A DNA stretch of 64,000 nt from Brevibacillus_D fluminis_A (GTDB lineage: Bacteria > Bacillota > Bacilli > Brevibacillales > Brevibacillaceae): assembly GCF_052072235.1 (NCBI RefSeq), contig NZ_CM125436.1, positions 5,202,001 through 5,266,000 of the forward strand, written 5' to 3'. Of this stretch, positions 43,151 to 50,762 are shown piece by piece (the first letter of the stretch is position 1; every line of letters starts with the position of its first letter). Both the position numbers and the translations under genes were made by a program. The notes below the pieces were generated by a model. That model was not told where the DNA came from, did no database searches, and was given only the letters and a program-made list of their open reading frames with translations.

Positions 43151-43389
43151 GGTGCAGGAGCCGGGATTTTTGCCAGAAAGCTGCGCGAAAGGCATGTCGA
43201 TGCCTGCTGGGGGATTGACTGGACGGCTCCGCGGAAAAAAGGGAAACCGCGCCCAAAAGCCACTCGCTGCGCGGCGGATGTATCGCAAGGAGGCCATTGG
43301 GCGCGAAGAGCGTTTCCCTTTTTTCCGCTCCGCCTGGGAGGCATCGCCAAAGCTTTCGCTCCGCTTTCTGGCAAAAATCCCTCACTGCA
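43151..43389. repeat. Long nested inverted repeat, copy E
   Basis: Outer arms GGGATTTTTGCCAGAAAGC (43163) and GCTTTCTGGCAAAAATCCC (to 43381) are exact complements, 219 bp apart end to end. The inner arm GGAAAAAAGGGAAAC pairs exactly with GTTTCCCTTTTTTCC. The core is CACTCGCTGCGCGGCGG. Between the arms the stem is still largely paired (AAAGGCATGTCGATGCCT region against GGAGGCATCGCCAAAGC). It lies between the two exporter modules. Confidence 0.88.
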
Positions 43390-43426
43390 GTGGTCGAGCG
43401 GAATGGGTAAAAACATTAAAAACAAA

Positions 43427-43460
43427 AAAGCAGTACCTCGTTTACACTTTGGTACTGCGC
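43427..43460 (-). terminator. Terminator overlapping the kinase stop
   Basis: GCAGTACC and GGTACTGC form an 8-bp stem on the minus strand, followed by TTTTTTGTTTTT. It closes the RND/two-component operon just before repeat E. Confidence 0.85.
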
Positions 43461-44827
43461 GGAAGTTTAATCGAGAAGACCGTTCCATGGTCCGGCTCAC
43501 TCTGCACTTCGATCTCTCCGCCTGAGCGTTTGATGATTTTATGGCTGATGGCGAGTCCTAGTCCGCTGCCGGAAGCGGTGCGGGTTCTTGATTTGTCGCC
43601 TTTGTAAAAGCGCTCGAAAATGTGTGGCACATCTTCAGGGGCGATTCCGCAGCCGGTGTCGGCTACCGTCACGACGATCATTTTGTCGGCGCGTATGGAT
43701 ACGGAGATGGTGCCGTGCGGCTGGGTGAATTTGATGCTGTTGGCGATCAGGTTGATCCAAACCTGATTGAGCAGCGACGGGTCGGCGATGATCTGGGTTT
43801 CCGGCAAATCAAGCTCCACATTCAACTGCTTCTCGCGCCACTGCTGCTCCAACAGCAGCACGACCTGCCGGATCTGCTCGTCAAGGCGGTATTGCTTTGG
43901 CTCGAACAAGCCTGTCTCCTTTTCGAGAGACGCGAGGACAAGCAGCTGCTTGCTGAGTGAGGCCAAGCGCCTGCTCTCCTCCTCGATGATGCCGAGGTAA
44001 ACCTCCTGCTGTGCCGCGTCGACTTCCCCAGTCCGAATCGCTTGGGTGAAGCCCTGGATGGACGTGAGCGGCGACTGGATTTCGTGCGAGACGTTGGAGA
44101 CGAACTCTTGCCGCATCTCATCCAGCTGCTTGAGGGCTGTCGTCATCTTCTCGAAATGGGTGGCCAGCGTGCCAATCTCATCCTTGCGCGAAATATCCAA
44201 CCCGATCGCATAATCGCCGCCTGCGATTTTTTCCGTCGCCCGCGTCAGCTTTTTGATCGGCCACACCAGATAGCGGGTAAACACGAGAATGAAGAGGATG
44301 CTCAGCACGAAAGTGGCGATCAAAAGCACGGTCAGCATGATCTGCACCTCGCCGAACTGCCCTTCCGTATTCGGGCGCAAAAACATTGCATATGTCTTGT
44401 GATCGGAGTGGATCGGCAGGCCGATGCTGTTCGTCAGCGTATTTTCAAAAAAGCCGGTCACCATCAGCCCGTGCTTTTCCTCCGTAATCCCGCGATACAT
44501 CCCCCCTGCCAACACGCGCTGCACATGCTCCGGTGCAATCGTCTTATCACGGAACGGCGCGCCGAAAAAAGTGCCTTTTCCATTCTCATCGACCAGATAA
44601 ATCTGATAGTTGATGCCGCCGATCCGTTGAAAAAATTCGTTCAGCCCAAGCGTGCCTTTCTCCTGATACAAATCGACGATGTCCTCGCCGATTCGCGTCA
44701 GCTTCTGTTCATTGAAGGCTTTCAAGTTTTGCTGATAATACCCGTTGGCGATGAAAAACCCCAGCAGGCTGCTAAGAAACACAATCCCGACAAACGTCAC
44801 GACAAGCCGGACATAGAGCGATTTCAT
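43442..44827 (-). CDS. Sensor histidine kinase (partner of the RND-linked regulator)
   Basis: The protein has 461 residues. Helix 1 is near 7-28, an extracytoplasmic domain of about 130 residues follows, helix 2 is near 165-187, then HAMP (IKKLTRATEKIAGGDYAI). HisKA SNVSHEIQSPLTSI and HATPase NLIANSIKFT, ADTGCGI, GSGLGLAIS complete it. ATG 44827 overlaps the regulator stop (ATGA). It shares its H-box and surroundings with the kinase at 39532 but, unlike that one, has a real outer domain. Confidence 0.92.
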   Translation of the reverse strand: MKSLYVRLVVTFVGIVFLSSLLGFFIANGYYQQNLKAFNEQKLTRIGEDIVDLYQEKGTLGLNEFFQRIGGINYQIYLVDENGKGTFFGAPFRDKTIAPEHVQRVLAGGMYRGITEEKHGLMVTGFFENTLTNSIGLPIHSDHKTYAMFLRPNTEGQFGEVQIMLTVLLIATFVLSILFILVFTRYLVWPIKKLTRATEKIAGGDYAIGLDISRKDEIGTLATHFEKMTTALKQLDEMRQEFVSNVSHEIQSPLTSIQGFTQAIRTGEVDAAQQEVYLGIIEEESRRLASLSKQLLVLASLEKETGLFEPKQYRLDEQIRQVVLLLEQQWREKQLNVELDLPETQIIADPSLLNQVWINLIANSIKFTQPHGTISVSIRADKMIVVTVADTGCGIAPEDVPHIFERFYKGDKSRTRTASGSGLGLAISHKIIKRSGGEIEVQSEPDHGTVFSIKLPRSTKV

Positions 44828-45501
44828 GGCGAGGCGACCTCGAGCTTGTAGCCAAGGCCCCGCACCGTCGCGATGGTGAAGTCGCCGTACGGATCAAAGC
44901 GTTCCCGCAGCCGTTTGATATGGACATCGATGGTCCGGCTGCCCCCGGCATAATCAGCGCCCCAAATCTGCTCCAAAAGCTGCTCCCGCGTAAAAATCCG
45001 GTCCGGGAAACTGGCGAGCTGCGCCAACAGCTCGAACTCTTTCAAAGGCAGATGCATCTGCTCTTCTCCCACACGCACGACATAGCTGTTGCGGTCGATC
45101 ACCGTCCGATTGATCGTGATGACGTTGCGGCTGACCATCTGGTAGCGGCGCAGCAGCGCCTTGATCCGAAACAGCAGCTCGGCCGGCTCGAACGGCTTTG
45201 TCACATAATCGTCCGTACCGGCCAGAAAGCCTTTTTCTTTATCCTTTACGGTTCCTTTCGCCGTCAGCAAAATCACCGGAATGTCGTAATACTCGCGAAT
45301 CTCCTGGCACAGCTCCCAGCCGCCCTTGCCAGGCAGCATGACGTCGACGACCGCCAGATGGATCTGTTCCTCCATCAGCAATCGCGTCGCCTCTTCTCCA
45401 TCAGCTGCAGCCTGCACCCGATACCCTTCCTTTGTCAGGAAAAAGCGGAGCAGCTCGCGGATGTGGGGATCATCGTCCACAACCAGGATGCTGATTCTCA
45501 T
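44824..45501 (-). CDS. OmpR-family response regulator
   Basis: The protein has 225 residues. Receiver ISILVVDDDPHIREL, Asp in LAVVDVMLPGKGG and KPFEPAELLFRI; output domain NSYVVRVGEEQM...GGSRTIDVHIKRLRERF. ATG 45501 follows GGGAGGGTATCCG. It is about 150 bp downstream of the RND adaptor gene and probably controls the pump. Confidence 0.93.
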   Translation of the reverse strand: MRISILVVDDDPHIRELLRFFLTKEGYRVQAAADGEEATRLLMEEQIHLAVVDVMLPGKGGWELCQEIREYYDIPVILLTAKGTVKDKEKGFLAGTDDYVTKPFEPAELLFRIKALLRRYQMVSRNVITINRTVIDRNSYVVRVGEEQMHLPLKEFELLAQLASFPDRIFTREQLLEQIWGADYAGGSRTIDVHIKRLRERFDPYGDFTIATVRGLGYKLEVASP

Positions 45502-45650
45502 CGGATACCCTCCCTCGATCGCACATCTCATGCTGGCTCATGTTTTCGGAAAATAGCGTTAAACAGGTTCTGCCTTCTTCCTATCAAGGTTACCAAATGA
45601 ATGAAGGCCAAGGCAATCTGCCCTCCCTCTCATCCTTCCCGTTTCCCTTG

Positions 45651-46880
45651 TCAGTTTTGAACAACCGTGACGGCTGCTTGATCGGCCAGCTCTGACTGAC
45701 CCGTGATGACGACCTGATCGCCCGCAGCAAGCCCTTTCCCGATCCGCACATCCGTTGCGTTCTCCTCCGCAACCTCGACCTCTACCTTGCGCGCCTTGCC
45801 CTCCTTCACGACAAAAACGAACGTTTTCGCCCCCTCCCGCACAATCGCTTCGGACGGAACCAAAATCCCCGTTTCTTTTGCCAGCTCCCCGCTTGTCACT
45901 TCGGCTCTCATGCCTGGCAAAATCGCCCCCTGCGGATTGGCGAGGCTGATTTCAACCGGGTATAAGTTGGCCGTAGCCTGCGAGGCAATGCCCACAAAGC
46001 TGACCTTGCCGGTGGTCTTCAGCGAAATCGCCGGGATAGCCACCTGCAGCTCTTTTCCGGCAGCAAACGCGGCCAGCTGCCCCTCCGGCACTTGCACCGC
46101 GATCATGACTTCCCGCAGATTGATGATTTTTGCCAGAGGCGCCTGCGTGGTGAGCAAGTCCCCGACAGTGGCGTTCAGCTCGGAGATGGTGCCATCCATC
46201 GTCGCCCTGATCCGGGTATCGCGCAATGCCTGGTTTGCCTTTTCCAACCCTACCCGCGCTTGCTGTACGCCGACGTTTGCAATCGCAATCCCCTGCTGAT
46301 CCTTTGCATCCGATACGGAAGTGGTGCGAAAGCTCGTTTGCGCCTTGATCAAGTCGGCTTCGGCAGCATCGAGTTGACTCGCGGGCAACGCTCCTTCCGC
46401 CACCAGCTTTTTGATCCGCTCATAGCTTTTTTTCGCATTGGCGAGCGATTGCTGTGCAAGGGCAGACGAGGGCAGATCCGGCTGCGCCGTCTGGATGACC
46501 TTCGCCTGGGCGAGCCTGGCCTCGGCATCAGCGAGCTTTGCCTCTGCATCTTTTACCGCCAATTGCTGCTGGGTCGGGTCCACCTCGGCGATGACCTGGC
46601 CTTTGCGGACGACATCCCCCTTGTTCACATGGAGCTTCAGCAAGATCCCCGATGCTGCCGGAATCACGGTGCCTGTCTCTTTTGCCCTCACGCTGCCTGT
46701 GACAGATGCATGATCCGCCAGACTGCCCAGCCTTGCCTCCTGAACGGCCACGGTGACTGCCGTAGGCTGCGGCTTGAGTTCTTCCTGCTTTGTCGCGGGG
46801 GACGTGCAGCCTCCGAACACGAGGCTTGCGCCCACAAGGACAGACGCGGCTAGAGCGATCACCTTCGTTTGCTTTTTCAT
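45651..46880 (-). CDS. RND efflux adaptor lipoprotein (HlyD/MFP family)
   Basis: The protein has 409 residues. The lipoprotein signal ends in VFGGC. A biotinyl-lipoyl-like half (GTVIPAASGILLKLHVNKGD) is split by a coiled coil of about 110 residues, then comes its second half (ATMDGTISELNATVGD) and a beta-barrel with LVPSEAIVREG. It links a membrane pump to the wall side. The start overlaps the RND permease stop (ATGA). The permease-first gene order is the reverse of the usual one. Confidence 0.92.
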   Translation of the reverse strand: MKKQTKVIALAASVLVGASLVFGGCTSPATKQEELKPQPTAVTVAVQEARLGSLADHASVTGSVRAKETGTVIPAASGILLKLHVNKGDVVRKGQVIAEVDPTQQQLAVKDAEAKLADAEARLAQAKVIQTAQPDLPSSALAQQSLANAKKSYERIKKLVAEGALPASQLDAAEADLIKAQTSFRTTSVSDAKDQQGIAIANVGVQQARVGLEKANQALRDTRIRATMDGTISELNATVGDLLTTQAPLAKIINLREVMIAVQVPEGQLAAFAAGKELQVAIPAISLKTTGKVSFVGIASQATANLYPVEISLANPQGAILPGMRAEVTSGELAKETGILVPSEAIVREGAKTFVFVVKEGKARKVEVEVAEENATDVRIGKGLAAGDQVVITGQSELADQAAVTVVQN

Positions 46881-49800
46881 CGATTTGCTACTCCCCCTTC
46901 AAGTTGTGCAGCGTTGTTTTTGCGACGCGAACGCTTGCGGTTGATGAAGCGATACAGGCTGTCATACCCCACCGGAACGACCACAAGCGTAAGCAACGTC
47001 GAGGTGAGCAGACCGCCGATGACAACGGTCGACAGTCCTTTTGACAGCAGGCTGCCTTCGGAAAATCCCAATGCCAGTGGAAGCAGCGAAGCGATGGTGG
47101 CGATTGCGGTCATCATGATCGGGCGCATGCGCGTTTTCCCCGCTTCCACAAGGGCTGCGCGGATCGACTCGCCTGCCCCGAGCAGCTGCTGCACTCGGTC
47201 GATCAAGACGATGGCATTGGTGACGACGATTCCGATGAGCATGAGGAAGCCGATGAGAACCGTCATGTCCATTACACCATTTGAGAGCCACAATCCCAGC
47301 AGGCCGCCGATAGAGGCGAGCGGCAAGGAAAGCAGGATCGCAAGCGGCGCCGACAGATTGCCGAAGGTGATCACCATGACGAGAAACACCAGCAGGACGG
47401 CTGCCCCCATGGCGGCAAACATCTCAATGAAGCCTTTTTGCATATCCGCTTGCAGCCCCTCCGCGCTGATCGTCACGCCTGCCGGCAGCTTCAGCTGCTG
47501 GAGCGCTTTCGTCTGTTCCTGAGAGACCCCGCCCTTATCCTCGCTCAAAATGTCTGCGGTAATCTGAACGTACGGCTTGCCATCCTTGCGCAGCACCTGC
47601 CCGGGAACTACTTCTTTTTTCAAGGAGGCGAGTTCGCTTAACGGTACCTGCTGACCGAGCGGGGAATGAACCCACATTTGCTCCAGCTGCGCGATCCCGG
47701 TTGCCTCTCCCGTCCCAACGATCAAATCGTACTCTTTTCCGTTCACCACGATCTGCTTTTGCTTGTTGTTTCCGATGGCTGTCTCCACCTCGTCTGCGAT
47801 TTGACCGGGCGACAGCCCCAGTTCACTCGCCCGTTCGCGGTCAACCTTGATGGAAAGCTGCTCTATTTGTTCAGACAGATTGTCTTTGATGTTGGCGAGC
47901 AGCGGGTTTTGCTTCATTGCGGCCTTGATGACTGTCGCGGCTTCCTTCAAGGCTCCCGAGTCGTCAGCGTTGATCTCGATCTGATAGCCGCCCTGGCCGC
48001 CAGCAGCCGGTTTGCTGTAGGAAATCTGCGCCCCTACCGGTACCAACGGGTCTACAGCCGTTCTCACCCTGTTCAGCACAGCGTCATCTTCCGCATCGTC
48101 CCGCAGCTTGATGGTCAAATTGCCGAGGGTGGTTTTCTTCGCTTCGTCCAGCGGCGCGCCGATTCGGCTCTGCACATAGACAACCTCTTTTTGCCGCAGA
48201 ACAGCCGCTTCGATCTCCTTCAGCTTTGCGTCGGTTACTTCCAGCGCCGTGCCGGCCGGCATGCTCACTTTCACATAAAGCAGCTTCATGTTCAGCTCCG
48301 GCATGAATCCGGTTGGCAGACTGGCGGCAAGGCCGGCGCTTGCGAGAAACATGGCCAGCGTGATGGCCGCAACCTTGCCTTTGTGGGCAAAGGCCCAGCC
48401 CAGCAGCTTCTCGTATGCGGCGAGCAGCCTTCCCTCGCGCCTTTCCGGTTCCTGCTCACCTAGCATCGTGGCGCTCGCCAGAAGCGGGATGACGGTGACC
48501 GCCACCAGCAAGGAGCCCAGCAGCGAGCAGACGACAGCCAGCGCAAACGGCTTGAAGAAATCGCCCATGATTCCGCTGACAAACGCGATCGGCAAAAAAA
48601 CGGCAACCGTCGTCAGCGTGGAGGACGTGATCGCCCCTGCCACCTCTTTTACGGCGACAAGCACGGTTGCTTTCTCGCCGGGTCTTGTGCGGACGTGGCG
48701 GAAAATGTTTTCGATGACGACGATGCTGTCATCCACGACCCGCCCGATCGCGACGGTCATCCCGAACAGGCTCATCAAATTGATGCTGACGCCCATGTAC
48801 TGCAGGAAGGTCAGGCTGATCAGCACGCAGAGCGGGATGGAAACGAGGACGATCAATGTCGATTTGACATGGCGCAGGAACAAATAGATGGCAATCGCCG
48901 CCATGACGATCCCCATGCCGCCTTCCCTGGCCATCCCCCCGATGGACGACTTCACATAATCGGAGCGGTCAGACACGATTTCAAACCGCAAATCGGGATA
49001 CTGCTTGCGGAACTCATCCAGCTGGGCGCGTATCGCGCCGCTGATTTTCACGATGTTGCCTTCCGGCGTCTTGGCGATCTGCAGCGCTACGGCAGGCTTT
49101 CCATTGAGCCGGCTCACGGACATGATGGACGTATCCCAGCCTACCTCGGCCACGTCGCCCAGCTCGATTGAACCCGCTGCCATCGTGCCTGTGCCGGTCA
49201 GGCGCAATCTCGTATGCTTGATCTGCTCCAGATCGGTATACTCATTTTCCAGGCGGACGATCATTTCCGTTCCATCCGCGTTGACGCTGCCCGCCGAGCT
49301 TGCCACATGCTGCGCGGCAACCGCCTGTTTCACATCGCTGGCTGTCAGGCCGTAATGAAGCAGCATTTCCTGCTTCGGCTTAATCCGGACCACTTTTTTC
49401 TGCATGCCGATCACCTGAACGGACGATACGCCGTCCAGCTTTTCCAGGCGGTCGACAAAGCGGTCCTCCACCAGCTGGTAAAAAGCTTCATTTGTACGGG
49501 ACTGCCCCTGGTTGCTGATCGCCAAAAAATACAGCGGCTCGCTCCCGACCATTTGCAGTGCGATCTTGGGGCGCCCGGCTCCGGACGGCAAACGGACGTT
49601 GGCGATGCTTTTCTCCACGTCGCGCTGCACTTTGTCCGCATCTGCCGACTCTTCCAGCGAGACGGTGATCAACGAGTGATTTTCCTCGGATGCGGAGATA
49701 TACTCTTTGACGCCGCTCACCGCGTCCACGGCTGTTTCCAACGGTTTGGTAATATCGTTCACCACGTCCTCTGACGATGCATTGGGATACGCGGTGGAAA

Positions 49801-49942
49801 TGGTCAGCATGCCCAATTTGGCCTGCGGCTCGCTTTCCATATTGATCACGAGGAACGAATAGACGCCGCCCAAAACGACGAGCAGCGAGATGATCAGGAC
49901 GGCGACAGGATTTTTTACGGAAAAACGGGTCAACCACAGCAC
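46877..49942 (-). CDS. RND-family efflux permease (AcrB/SwrC-like)
   Basis: The protein has 1021 residues and twelve helices. RND motifs: VAVLIISLLVVLGGVYSFLV at helix 1, GMTVAIGRVVDDSIVVIENI (the Asp residues of proton relay), FLPIAFVSGIMGDFFKPFAL and late LIGIVVTNAIVLIDRVQQLL. It is similar in type to B. subtilis SwrC, which exports surfactin-like lipopeptides; the substrate here is unknown. GTG 49942 follows AAGGGGGCCTGAACACAG. It is the first gene of a pump/regulator operon. Confidence 0.93.
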   Translation of the reverse strand: MLWLTRFSVKNPVAVLIISLLVVLGGVYSFLVINMESEPQAKLGMLTISTAYPNASSEDVVNDITKPLETAVDAVSGVKEYISASEENHSLITVSLEESADADKVQRDVEKSIANVRLPSGAGRPKIALQMVGSEPLYFLAISNQGQSRTNEAFYQLVEDRFVDRLEKLDGVSSVQVIGMQKKVVRIKPKQEMLLHYGLTASDVKQAVAAQHVASSAGSVNADGTEMIVRLENEYTDLEQIKHTRLRLTGTGTMAAGSIELGDVAEVGWDTSIMSVSRLNGKPAVALQIAKTPEGNIVKISGAIRAQLDEFRKQYPDLRFEIVSDRSDYVKSSIGGMAREGGMGIVMAAIAIYLFLRHVKSTLIVLVSIPLCVLISLTFLQYMGVSINLMSLFGMTVAIGRVVDDSIVVIENIFRHVRTRPGEKATVLVAVKEVAGAITSSTLTTVAVFLPIAFVSGIMGDFFKPFALAVVCSLLGSLLVAVTVIPLLASATMLGEQEPERREGRLLAAYEKLLGWAFAHKGKVAAITLAMFLASAGLAASLPTGFMPELNMKLLYVKVSMPAGTALEVTDAKLKEIEAAVLRQKEVVYVQSRIGAPLDEAKKTTLGNLTIKLRDDAEDDAVLNRVRTAVDPLVPVGAQISYSKPAAGGQGGYQIEINADDSGALKEAATVIKAAMKQNPLLANIKDNLSEQIEQLSIKVDRERASELGLSPGQIADEVETAIGNNKQKQIVVNGKEYDLIVGTGEATGIAQLEQMWVHSPLGQQVPLSELASLKKEVVPGQVLRKDGKPYVQITADILSEDKGGVSQEQTKALQQLKLPAGVTISAEGLQADMQKGFIEMFAAMGAAVLLVFLVMVITFGNLSAPLAILLSLPLASIGGLLGLWLSNGVMDMTVLIGFLMLIGIVVTNAIVLIDRVQQLLGAGESIRAALVEAGKTRMRPIMMTAIATIASLLPLALGFSEGSLLSKGLSTVVIGGLLTSTLLTLVVVPVGYDSLYRFINRKRSRRKNNAAQLEGGVANR

Positions 49943-50089
49943 CTGTGTTCAGGCCCCCTTCTTTTCGGTCTTGACCGCACGCGGGTTGCGGCGCTTCTGC
50001 TACAGAAGGATAAGGCCCGAATATGAACGGACGATGAACAGGAGATGACAAAAAACACTGGCGGCGAGCCACCAGTGTAGAAGGAACAT

Positions 50090-50506
50090 CTATATTTTTA
50101 CCGTTTTTTCTGCAGGAGCGTATTTTTGGATGTCCGCCGGCGTTTTCGGGAAGGGCGTTGGCATGGACTGATAGACGGGCGCTTCCGCAATGCCGGCCGA
50201 GTAGCATTCGTCAACCGAAATCCCCGATTCCTTGAACCCTTTCAGCATTTTCAAAAACCCGAACATGCCCATGGACCCGTTTTCCCTGACGCGCCGAACC
50301 TCATCCAGATTCAAATACACGATCGTGAACGATTCGGAGTCGCCTAGCTGTTCAATGATCCTTCCTTCCGGGTCGACTGCCACCGAGTGTCCCATCCCGA
50401 CCGGATTCGGATGGTTGATGCTGACGACAAAGCATTGATTCTCGATCGCGCGGGTGATGGCGATCGGCAGGTTGTTTCTCGTTCCGCCGATCCAGTCGCC
50501 TTGCAA
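50090..50506 (-). pseudogene. C-terminal fragment of a nitrilase-family amidohydrolase
   Basis: DWIGGTRNNLPIAITRAIEN, then FVVSINHPNPVGMGHSVAVD and DPEGRIIEQLG, correspond to the last half of a carbon-nitrogen hydrolase. The first half, with the catalytic Glu, Lys and Cys, is absent, and the sequence upstream changes abruptly. It cannot be active. Confidence 0.72.
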
Positions 50507-50546
50507 AAGCCTGTGCTACAAAATCAATGCGGGGGTAAGCGAAAAC

Positions 50547-50592
50547 ATGGGGATGTCCCAAAAGTCTGATCAAGACTGAGGGACATCCTTCT
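50547..50592. terminator. Hairpin upstream of the subtilase gene
   Basis: GGATGTCCC pairs with GGGACATCC, with an inner GTCT/AGAC stem, followed on the plus strand by TTCTTTTA. Which gene it served is unclear; the nitrilase remnant is the nearest. Confidence 0.6.
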
Positions 50593-50762
50593 TTTACGAT
50601 GGGGAAGCGGAAAAACTTTTTCCGTTCAAAATCCCTTGATTTTTCCATTTCCCCACATCATTCTGAACCTTATGGTAAGATATAGAAAAATGAGCCAAGC
50701 ATCCCTACTAAAGTCCTACTTCGATACCAGAAATGTAGATCATCTCGGAAAGGTTGTGTTTT

